From NCBI GenBank assembly GCA_017880805.1, contig JADGRP010000201.1, positions 1 through 42,563 of the forward strand: a stretch of DNA of 42,563 nucleotides. The letters run 5' to 3'. Position numbers and translations under genes: made by a program. Positions 8,075 through 14,651 of this stretch are shown one piece after another. The stretch is from Burkholderiales bacterium. GTDB taxonomy: Bacteria; Pseudomonadota; Gammaproteobacteria; Burkholderiales; Casimicrobiaceae. The stretch's first letter is position 1. The number at the start of each line of letters is the position of its first letter. The notes beneath the pieces were generated by a model. It saw only the letters and a program-made list of their open reading frames with translations. It ran no database searches and was not told where the DNA came from.

Positions 8075-9625
8075 ATGGCTGCGTCGCACAAGGCGCTGAA
8101 GACGGTTGGCGTCGCCGGCGCGGGTCTGATGGGCCGCGGCATCGCGCAGATCGCGGCGCAGGCCGGCTACGATGTGCGCCTGATCGACGTAAGACCTTTT
8201 GCCGCCGCCGACGCGAAACGCCTGATCGCCGAGCAGCTCAGCACGCTGGTTGCGAAAGGCAAGATTACCGCCGCCGCAGCCACGACCGCAATCGGGCATA
8301 TCGCACTGCCTGAATCCATCGCCGGATTCTCGGATGCCGATCTGGTGATCGAGGCGATCGTGGAGCAGCTGGACGCCAAGCGCGCATTGATCGCGTCTCT
8401 CGATGGCATCGTCGGCAGGGAGTGCATCCTGGCGACGAACACCTCGTCGCTCTCGGTCACCGCGATTGCGGCTGCGTCGACGCATCCCGCCCGTGTGGCC
8501 GGGCTGCATTTTTTCAGCCCGGTGCCGCTGATGAAGGTGGTCGAGGTGATCGACGGATTGCTGACCGCGCCGATGGTGACCGCGCGTCTGGCAGAATTCG
8601 TGTCATCGCTCGGCCACACCCCGGTCAGGGCCAGGGACACCCCGGGATTCATCGTCAACCACGCGGGGCGCGGTTACGGCACCGAAGCCTTGCGCATCGT
8701 CGGCGAAGGCGTGGCCGAACCCGCGACTATCGATCGCATCCTGAAGCTCGAGGCGGGCTTCCGGATGGGCCCCTTCGAGCTCCTTGATCTTACCGGGCTG
8801 GACGTTTCGCATCCGGTCATGGAATCGATCTATCACCAATTCTACGAAGAGCCGCGCTTTCGGCCTTCGCCGCTGACCGCACAGCGCCTGGCGGCCGGAT
8901 TGCTGGGGCGAAAATCCGGGCGCGGATTCTACGACTACCGCGGCATCGGCGCTCTGGCTCGTCCATCGACGACTGCAACTGCGGCCGCGCCTGTGATCGC
9001 GCAAGGCAAATCGCTCCCGCATCGCACTTGGGTAAGCGCCAGCGATGCCGACGTGCGGGAACGGGTCGTCGGTCTGCTGCACGGCCTCGGCGCGGAGGTC
9101 GACGACCGTGCCGCGCCGGATTCGGATTCGCTGTGCCTCGTCCTGCCATCGGGTCGGGATGCGACCACCGCGGCGCTCGACGAGGGCCTCGACCCTAAGC
9201 GCACCGTCGCGCTGGACACGCTGTTTGACCTGAGCAAACACCGCACGCTGATGACAACGTCGGTGACGGAGCACCGGTGGCGCGATGCGGCCCAGAGCCT
9301 GTTTGCCGCAGATGGTGTCCCGGTCGACGTCATTCGCGACAGCCCGGGGTTCGTTGTCCAGCGTACAGTGGCGCATGTCGTCAACATCGCCTGCGATATC
9401 GCGCAGCAGCGCATCGCAACTCCGGAAGACATCGATCTGGCAGTCAGGATAGGGCTCGCATACCCGGCGGGGCCGCTGGCGTGGGGCGACGCAATCGGGC
9501 CATCCAGATTGCTTCGGATCCTGAAGGACCTCGCGCGATCCTACGGTGATCCGCGTTATCGTCCCAGCCTTTGGCTTTCGCGCCGCGCGCGCCTTGGCGT
9601 GTCGCTGCTGACGCCCGAGGCCTAA
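8075..9625 (+). CDS. 3-hydroxyacyl-CoA dehydrogenase (PaaH/Hbd-type, NAD-dependent)
   Basis: A 516-residue protein that oxidises an L-3-hydroxyacyl-CoA to the 3-oxo compound. The Rossmann fold begins with GAGLMGRGIA (about residues 15-24). It is followed by the ATNTSSLSVTAIA segment, the catalytic HFFSPVPLMKVVEV region and two C-terminal 3HCDH domains (DTPGFIVNH at about residue 190 and DSPGFVVQR at about 422), as in the roughly 500-residue PaaH-like enzymes. The ATG at 8075 has AAGG seven bases upstream and is preferred over a TTG six bases earlier. The gene faces away from the acyl-CoA dehydrogenase operon and supplies a later beta-oxidation step. No enoyl-CoA hydratase or thiolase gene is present in the window. 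Confidence 0.93.
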   Translation: MAASHKALKTVGVAGAGLMGRGIAQIAAQAGYDVRLIDVRPFAAADAKRLIAEQLSTLVAKGKITAAAATTAIGHIALPESIAGFSDADLVIEAIVEQLDAKRALIASLDGIVGRECILATNTSSLSVTAIAAASTHPARVAGLHFFSPVPLMKVVEVIDGLLTAPMVTARLAEFVSSLGHTPVRARDTPGFIVNHAGRGYGTEALRIVGEGVAEPATIDRILKLEAGFRMGPFELLDLTGLDVSHPVMESIYHQFYEEPRFRPSPLTAQRLAAGLLGRKSGRGFYDYRGIGALARPSTTATAAAPVIAQGKSLPHRTWVSASDADVRERVVGLLHGLGAEVDDRAAPDSDSLCLVLPSGRDATTAALDEGLDPKRTVALDTLFDLSKHRTLMTTSVTEHRWRDAAQSLFAADGVPVDVIRDSPGFVVQRTVAHVVNIACDIAQQRIATPEDIDLAVRIGLAYPAGPLAWGDAIGPSRLLRILKDLARSYGDPRYRPSLWLSRRARLGVSLLTPEA

Positions 9626-9646
9626 GATTGCTGAGAGGCTCCTCCG

Positions 9647-9666
9647 GCGCCGCGTTCCCGCGGCGC
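9647..9666. terminator. Perfect GC hairpin after the 3-hydroxyacyl-CoA dehydrogenase gene
   Basis: Eight-base arms (GCGCCGCG and CGCGGCGC) around a TTCC loop begin 21 bases after the stop at 9625. There is no T-run afterwards, so it may be a transcript-end hairpin or a weak terminator rather than a classical intrinsic terminator. Confidence 0.35.
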
Positions 9667-9681
9667 GGCGGCGCGGCCCGC

Positions 9682-9709
9682 TTGCGCTGCGGTACCGTGC
9701 GAGTAGCAT
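9682..9709 (+). promoter_or_regulatory. Possible sigma70-type promoter for the small basic protein / FAH-fold operon
   Basis: TTGCGC (9682-9687) and TAGCAT (9704-9709) are separated by 16 bases, and the next start codon is 38 bases downstream. Matches to consensus are only partial (3/6 and 4/6), so this is a suggestion. Confidence 0.25.
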
Positions 9710-9747
9710 AATCGTGTCTGACGAACCTACTCTCGAGAGGCAAGACC

Positions 9748-9894
9748 ATGGCGAAAGGCAAAGGCGGAGGAAGCTTCCACGGACGCGACTCCAAGACTGG
9801 ACAGCCGATTCAGATACCGCAGGTCAAACGGCCGATGGCGCCGTCGGTCCCGCGCGTCATGCCGCGCACCAAGGCGAGCCCGAAGGGACGCTGA
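9748..9894 (+). CDS. Small basic protein of unknown function (48 aa)
   Basis: A 48-residue protein from an ATG with GAGAGG seven bases upstream. It is very basic, glycine-rich at the N terminus (MAKGKGGGSFHG) and proline- and arginine-rich at the C terminus, with no membrane segment. The stretch GRDSKTGQPIQIPQ resembles the DNA-binding arm of HU/IHF proteins (GR-x3-TG-x2-I-x-I), but the helical half of HU is absent here and upstream. Short basic proteins with an SKTGQ motif also exist outside the HU family, so the likeness may be superficial. It precedes the Tat-exported FAH-fold gene by 44 bases on the same strand and could share its transcript. Function is unknown; a nucleic-acid-binding role is only suggested by charge. 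Confidence 0.6.
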   Translation: MAKGKGGGSFHGRDSKTGQPIQIPQVKRPMAPSVPRVMPRTKASPKGR

Positions 9895-9938
9895 CCGGTG
9901 CCGCTGGCGACGATTAACAAGGAAATCAGGAGGTCACC

Positions 9939-10733
9939 GTGAAATCCAGCAAACGCCGGCAGCTCTTGCGTGGCGCGTCGATGCTTGCCGCCGGGGGTGT
10001 CGCGGCCTATGCGATGCCCGGCAGCGCCACAGCGCAGCCGCGCAGCCCATTCTCGGTATCGCCAACCTTCATCCCCATCGCCGGCGGCAGCGACTTGTTT
10101 CCGGTGCGGCGAATCTACTGCATCGGACGCAACTACGCCGCGCATTCGAGGGAGATGGGCTCGGATCCGACCCGCGAGCCACCGTTCTTTTTTCAGAAGC
10201 CGACCGACGCGGTCCAGAACGTGCCGATCGGCGCGACCGTCGATCACCCGTATCCGCCGCTGACCAAGAATTATCACTACGAGATCGAGCTCGTCGCGGC
10301 GATCAACAAGGGCGGCCGCAACATTCCCATGGACCGCGCGCTCGAGCACGTGTTCGGCTACACCGTCGGCCTCGACATGACGCGTCGCGACCTGCAGCGC
10401 GCGATGGGCGACGAAAAGAAACCCTGGGAAATCGGCAAGAGCTTCGATCATTCGGCGCCGCTCGGACCGCTGCAGCCCGTCGCCGCGGTCGGGCACTTCA
10501 CCAAGGGCGCCATCTGGCTCAAGGTCAACGGCCAGGTCAAGCAAAGCGCGGACTTGAGTCAGATGATCTGGTCGGTCGCAGAACAGATCAGCAAGCTGTC
10601 AGAGGCATTCGAGCTTGCGCCCGGCGATATCGTCTACTCGGGCACGCCGGAAAATGTGGGCCCGGTAGTCAAGGACGACGTGATGGAAGGCCACATCGAC
10701 GGACTGCCGAACATCAGCGTCAAGGTCGTGTAA
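9939..10733 (+). CDS. Fumarylacetoacetate hydrolase-family protein with Tat signal peptide
   Basis: A 264-residue protein starting at GTG, chosen because of a perfect AGGAGG six bases upstream. The N terminus carries a twin-arginine pattern (SKRRQLLRG, residues 4-12), a hydrophobic stretch and an ATAQ cleavage-like site near residue 32, so export of a folded protein is likely. The remainder is the FAH fold: IYCIGRNYAAH at the start, YEIELVAAI carrying metal ligands E115 and E117, D146 in GLDMTRRDLQ, and the C-terminal GDIVYSGTPENVGPV. The family hydrolyses or decarboxylates acylpyruvate-type compounds with a divalent metal. Most members are cytoplasmic, so a periplasmic location is unusual. 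The substrate is unknown. Confidence 0.88.
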   Translation: MKSSKRRQLLRGASMLAAGGVAAYAMPGSATAQPRSPFSVSPTFIPIAGGSDLFPVRRIYCIGRNYAAHSREMGSDPTREPPFFFQKPTDAVQNVPIGATVDHPYPPLTKNYHYEIELVAAINKGGRNIPMDRALEHVFGYTVGLDMTRRDLQRAMGDEKKPWEIGKSFDHSAPLGPLQPVAAVGHFTKGAIWLKVNGQVKQSADLSQMIWSVAEQISKLSEAFELAPGDIVYSGTPENVGPVVKDDVMEGHIDGLPNISVKVV

Positions 10734-10747
10734 CGCCGGCTAGCGCA

Positions 10748-10906
10748 CTAGGCATGCAGTTGCATGCTGCCGGCGCCGAACAGACCGATCAGTCCGATGA
10801 TGATGAGATAAATCGCGACGATGTAGTTCAGAAGCCGCGGCACCAGCAAGATCAGAATCCCGGCGATCAGGGACACTAGCGGACCGAGGCTCAGATTGAG
10901 GTTCAT
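10748..10906 (-). CDS. DUF3096-like small membrane protein (52 aa)
   Basis: A 52-residue, very hydrophobic protein. It starts at an ATG with AGGAG upstream, and reads MNLNLSLGPLVSLIAG, then ILLVPRLLNYIVAIYLI and a glycine-containing second helix. This matches the short two-helix DUF3096 proteins found in many proteobacteria. It should sit in the inner membrane. Function is unknown; relatives are often near stress genes, and here the next gene on the same strand is a glycine-zipper stress-type protein. The stop is 14 bases from the convergent FAH-fold gene. Confidence 0.8.
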   Translation of the reverse strand: MNLNLSLGPLVSLIAGILILLVPRLLNYIVAIYLIIIGLIGLFGAGSMQLHA

Positions 10907-11071
10907 GGTTTCTTGCTCCTAGATTGGTGTGCTCGGCGCGGAGCACCGAATCATTGCGCCATTAGTGACACTTGAACGGATGGGTGGCTGCTGTGGATCG
11001 CGCCGGGGCGGCCTTTGCGACAGACTTTCGCTGACGCGCAACTGCACGGCCTTGTCTTCGCGTTGCCCCGC

Positions 11072-11698
11072 TTATTTTCGTAACGGAATTTCTTCAGGCG
11101 CCGGCAGATCGACGAGAAGGGGGGGCTTGAGCGGATCGAAGTCGATCCACTGTCCTGCCTGCCATGTTCCGTCGGCGCGCTCGATGTGGTGAGCGCCTTC
11201 GGCGCGCAATACGTTGACCGCACCCACGCGCTTGGCGAATTCCACCGCGCGGACGGCGACAAGCATGCCGCCGGAACGCACGGGTGCAGTATCCGACGGC
11301 GATTCGGCGGTCGCGACCGAACCGGCATGTTTATCGGCGCTCGCGCCGGCGGGCTTCTCTTCCATGTTGTCGAGCGCGCCGACCAGCGAGCCCGCGTAAG
11401 CTCCAGCACCTGCTCCGGCAAGGAGTGCGCCGGGACCGAGCAGCGGCGCTGCGGCCAGTCCCACGCCTATGCCCACTGCGCTTCCCACAGCCGCGCCTTT
11501 TAGCGCCCCGCTTTGGGCATGCGTTGCGCCGGGTGACGCGTCGCGGTCGCCGCCGATCGGGTAGCTCGCGTGCTGACCTGGCGGATTGACAAAAAAGACC
11601 GTGACATCTTCGGCGTCGAATCCGCCGCGTCGCAGCGCAGCCATCGCTGCCTGTGCCTGACTATCCTGTTCGAATCGTCCTGCGATGATGGGGGTCAT
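11072..11698 (-). CDS. Glycine-zipper protein with a general-stress-protein-like N-terminal domain
   Basis: A 208-residue protein. Residues 1-45 (TPIIAGRFEQDSQAQAAMAAL, then GGFDAEDVTVFFV) look like the small alpha/beta domain found in general stress protein 17M-like proteins. Residues about 70-120 are a Gly/Ala-rich double hydrophobic stretch (GAAVGSAVGIGVGLAAAPLLG and GAGAGAYAGSLVGAL), a glycine zipper that may insert in membranes. The C-terminal part has a second alpha/beta segment (GGMLVAVRAVEFAKRVGAVNVLRAEGA). The ATG at 11698 has GAGGAA a few bases upstream and follows a large hairpin. Function is unknown; an envelope or stress role is inferred. Confidence 0.75.
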   Translation of the reverse strand: MTPIIAGRFEQDSQAQAAMAALRRGGFDAEDVTVFFVNPPGQHASYPIGGDRDASPGATHAQSGALKGAAVGSAVGIGVGLAAAPLLGPGALLAGAGAGAYAGSLVGALDNMEEKPAGASADKHAGSVATAESPSDTAPVRSGGMLVAVRAVEFAKRVGAVNVLRAEGAHHIERADGTWQAGQWIDFDPLKPPLLVDLPAPEEIPLRK

Positions 11699-11715
11699 GG
11701 AGCATTCCTCGACGT

Positions 11716-11754
11716 GCGCACGGGGCGACTTGTAATACTGGTCGTCCCGTGCGC
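11716..11754 (-). promoter_or_regulatory. Long hairpin just upstream of the glycine-zipper gene ribosome-binding site
   Basis: Fourteen-base arms (11716-11729 and 11741-11754) pair with a single mismatch around an 11-base loop, five bases before the TTCCTC complement of the Shine-Dalgarno sequence. It would fold in the 5' leader if transcription starts upstream, and could control translation or act as an operator. Confidence 0.45.
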
Positions 11755-11863
11755 GTGGACGATGCGATAGTCCGCACATTCGCCGCCAGGGACGCAAGAA
11801 TTACATCGTTCGGTAAATACTTCTGCGTTCTGCGTCGGAGTACGGTTAAGTACCCATCACCGA

Positions 11864-11878
11864 GCAGAAAGCGTGCCG
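11864..11878 (+). repeat. 15-base direct repeat, copy 1
   Basis: GCAGAAAGCGTGCCG occurs here and again at 14485-14499 in the same orientation; the two copies bracket the DUF6600 gene. About one such 15-mer match is expected by chance in a window this size, so significance is low. Confidence 0.3.
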
Positions 11879-11928
11879 CGCGGATCGCCGCACAGGTGGG
11901 CTAAGGTCGGTCCAGGCGAGTTATGAGG

Positions 11929-11967
11929 CGACCCCGCGCCCGGCGACGATCGTCGAGCGCGGGGTCG
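11929..11967 (-). terminator. Hairpin at the end of the DUF6600 gene
   Basis: Perfect 11-base arms (CGACCCCGCGC at 11929-11939, GCGCGGGGTCG at 11957-11967) lie 13 bases past the stop of the minus-strand DUF6600 gene. The loop itself contains the palindrome CGACGATCGTCG. There is no T-run, so it is a probable but not classical terminator. Confidence 0.45.
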
Positions 11968-11980
11968 TTCGCGGGAACGG

Positions 11981-14383
11981 CTACTTCGGCTCGTCGCGCT
12001 TTTCCTCTGGTTTTGGCTTCTGTGCTTCGCCTCTCGCGGGCTCCGCTTTGGGCTCGGGCTGCCGCACGCCAGGCGGGGGTGGCGGGACCGCAGCCGCGGG
12101 AGGCCGCACCAACTGCTGCTGCGGCGGCGGCGCGGGCACGATGGGCGGTCTCGCAACCACTGGCGGCGGGGGCGGCTCGCGTCGCAGCTCCGCCGGCGGC
12201 GGCGATGGAGCCGCAGGAGGCTTCGCGGCGGCCGGCGCAGGAGGCGCTTCGCGCCGCAACTCTGTCGGGGACGGCGCCGGGGCTGCAGGAGGTTTGTTCA
12301 GCATCGGCTGCGAAGGCGGCTCACGTCGCAGCTCCGCCGGTGCTGGCGTTGCGGCAGCGGGAGGCTGCGCGCCCACCGCAGGCCGCGGAGGTATCGGCCG
12401 CACTTCCGGTGCCTTGGGTGGCTGAGGAGCCTGTCCCACCGGCGCAGGCTGTGACGGCGGCGGCGGCACCGGCCGCATTTCCTGTGCCTTGGATGGCTGA
12501 GGCGTCTGTCCCACCGGCGCAGGCGGCGCCGGAGGAGGCACCCGTGCCGCGGCAGGCGCAGCCGGCGGCGGTCCAATGTCCGTTTTCGGTACCGGGCCAC
12601 CCCCCTCGACACGAGTCGGCGGCCTCACTGGCAGCGGCGGCGACGCTCCCGGCGGTGGCGGAACCGGGACCGCAGCTCCTGCTTTTGGCGCCATTCCGGC
12701 TGCCGGAGCGTTGGCAGGCGCGCCGCCTGCGGCTGCCGGCGGCGGTATATTGGTCCGCGGGCGGGCGACAGTCGGGGCCGGCGGCGGCGTTCCACGCGCC
12801 GCAGGCGCGACGACCTTTATCACTGGCGCTGTCGCCGCGGCGGTGGCGGCGGGCCTGGGCACCACGATTGTCGCAGGGTCGGCGGGCCGGCCCGGATCCT
12901 TGGCAAGCGTTGCCTCGCGGACGTTGAACGGCGCCGACGCCGGAGGCGGTGCGACTCGGGCAATGACCGGGCGCCGCAACGTGGCGGCCGGCGGCCGGCC
13001 CACTACGCCTTGCCCGGCGGCAGGTGCGCCGCCTGCCGCCGCGCCTGCTCCGCCACCAATCACGCTCGCACGCACCGGCACGATTGCGGCAACAGGCGTT
13101 ACCGGGCCCGCTGTGGCGACCTCGCGCGAGACCGGCACGGCGGACTGCGCGACCGACCGCGATTGCACGAACGCGGCGGCAGGCATCGCCGTCACTCCGC
13201 CGCGCTGGTCGCGGTTTCGGTAGACGGTGTTGGCCGCGTCGGGTTTGTTGTAGACGTTCGTGATGGTGATATTGGTGACGTTGGTGTTGCTGACGTTCAC
13301 GTTGGTGAAATAGTTGCGGCTGACGCGGTAGGAGGGTCGATACACTTCGCCCGGGGCGAGCGGAAACCATGCGATGCCGCGCGCAGGCGCGCCGGAGCCG
13401 ACCGAAATCCGGAAATTGTTGCCGCCGACAAAGGCGACCAGCGCTGGTGCGTAAACGGGTCGCACGCGGACCGGACCCGGTACCCAGCACCAGCGCTCGC
13501 GAGCGTAGGCCCAGCGGCCGTAGTGGAACGGTGCGAAGCCCCAGGGCGCGTCATCGACCCAGGTCCAGCCCCAAGGCTCGATCCAGGCCCAGCGTCCCTC
13601 GTGATAGGGCGCCCAATCGCTCGCCACCGACGTCGGCACCCACACGTTGCCGTAGCCCTCGACCGCGCTCCAGGTTCCATATTCGTCGAGGTCCGAGTAA
13701 CCGATCACGTCCGGCGAGACATAGCGGGCGGCGACCGGATTGTCTTCGCGCCGGTCGCGGTCCTGCGTCCAGGTGTCGAACGCGTCGACCGCGGGGAGCG
13801 CGTCGTACTCGTAGTCGCGAAGGGCCGAATCTGCGAAGCGGTACCACTGGCGCTCGCTGATCGTGTACGCAGCGCCGTCACCATAAGCCTCGCCTTCGCC
13901 GCTTCTGACCGCGATGGTCGTCGCCGCACTCGTCGCGTCGACGTCGATCCGATAAACACCCGGCCGACGCGGCGAAAACGCAAGCAGCGGCGTGTCGATT
14001 TCGATCGTCTGACCCGCATCGATGCGGCGCACCCGCACATTGAGTTCGCCCTGCTCCAGCTGGAACTGCGCCACGCGATCGTCGAGGTTGAGAATGGTGA
14101 CGCTGGTTTGGCTACCGAGGCGAACGGCGAGCGAGCCGATCTGCAGCTCGGCACGCGCACCAGCGTCTGCCCAGACACGGTCCCCCGTGATCAGCGGACG
14201 ATTCGGCGTCGCCAGGACCCATTCGTCTTCGCCCGCGGGTGAAAAACTGACCGGCCCGCCGATGCTCGCCATTCTCGCGACGCGGGCAGGCGGATCGGCG
14301 GCGGCCATGCCGCACGCGAGCAGCGCAGCGAAGCCGACGATCGCATGGGTGACGCTGCGCAGGTTGGGGCGACGAATGACCAT
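11981..14383 (-). CDS. FecR/DUF6600-domain protein with long proline-rich tail
   Basis: An 800-residue secreted or envelope protein. Residues 1-29 form a signal peptide ending in MAAAD. Residues about 55-165 resemble a FecR domain (WADAGARAELQIGSLAVRLG, then a VGVYR-like end). Residues about 190-400 are tryptophan- and tyrosine-rich (WAPYHEGRWAWIEPWGWTWV, GFAPFHYGRWAY), the mark of DUF6600. A run rich in N, V and T follows at 361-378. From about 430 to the end it is Pro/Ala-rich, with repeated ELRREPP and VGQTPQPSKAQE-type units, ending in a charged KPEEKRDEPK. The ATG at 14383 has a strong AAGGAG site. Family members are common in betaproteobacteria and lack a known function; a cell-wall-spanning role for the tail is inference. 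Confidence 0.85.
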   Translation of the reverse strand: MVIRRPNLRSVTHAIVGFAALLACGMAAADPPARVARMASIGGPVSFSPAGEDEWVLATPNRPLITGDRVWADAGARAELQIGSLAVRLGSQTSVTILNLDDRVAQFQLEQGELNVRVRRIDAGQTIEIDTPLLAFSPRRPGVYRIDVDATSAATTIAVRSGEGEAYGDGAAYTISERQWYRFADSALRDYEYDALPAVDAFDTWTQDRDRREDNPVAARYVSPDVIGYSDLDEYGTWSAVEGYGNVWVPTSVASDWAPYHEGRWAWIEPWGWTWVDDAPWGFAPFHYGRWAYARERWCWVPGPVRVRPVYAPALVAFVGGNNFRISVGSGAPARGIAWFPLAPGEVYRPSYRVSRNYFTNVNVSNTNVTNITITNVYNKPDAANTVYRNRDQRGGVTAMPAAAFVQSRSVAQSAVPVSREVATAGPVTPVAAIVPVRASVIGGGAGAAAGGAPAAGQGVVGRPPAATLRRPVIARVAPPPASAPFNVREATLAKDPGRPADPATIVVPRPAATAAATAPVIKVVAPAARGTPPPAPTVARPRTNIPPPAAAGGAPANAPAAGMAPKAGAAVPVPPPPGASPPLPVRPPTRVEGGGPVPKTDIGPPPAAPAAARVPPPAPPAPVGQTPQPSKAQEMRPVPPPPSQPAPVGQAPQPPKAPEVRPIPPRPAVGAQPPAAATPAPAELRREPPSQPMLNKPPAAPAPSPTELRREAPPAPAAAKPPAAPSPPPAELRREPPPPPVVARPPIVPAPPPQQQLVRPPAAAVPPPPPGVRQPEPKAEPARGEAQKPKPEEKRDEPK

Positions 14384-14484
14384 GTCAATTTCTCCTTATT
14401 TCTTTCCGGGAATCGCGTGCGAGGTAAAAAATACTTGGTTGCGCGCAAGGACTGCGGCACAAGCCACGTTGATTGATCCATCGG

Positions 14485-14499
14485 GCAGAAAGCGTGCCG
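14485..14499 (+). repeat. 15-base direct repeat, copy 2
   Basis: This is the second copy of GCAGAAAGCGTGCCG (first at 11864-11878), about 100 bases upstream of the DUF6600 start. The surrounding 268-base gap (14384-14651) holds no other feature I can support apart from the ribosome site of that gene. Confidence 0.3.
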
Positions 14500-14651
14500 G
14501 TCATGGATCCCAACGGATCCTTTAACGGCTCATGGGGCTCGGGCGATGACAAGGACCTCGAACGCCGTGGCGTGTGAGAGTCCCGCGCGGCGCCGTCCAG
14601 AGCGTTTCAGCCCGCGTCCGGCTCAAGTGCGGAAGCGAAGGGCCGACAGCG

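Noticed and set aside
11923-12927. Long plus-strand open frames rich in Ala, Pro and Arg opposite the DUF6600 gene (also 12048-12425, 12576-13223 and 13010-14242)
   Set aside because: They are mirror images of the proline-rich and GC-rich minus-strand coding sequence, have no recognisable domain and no ribosome site; the minus-strand frame has a signal peptide and known domains.
14500-14530. GGATCC repeats near 14513 as a regulatory inverted repeat
   Set aside because: Two nearby six-base palindromes in GC-rich DNA are readily explained by chance and are not tied to a promoter.
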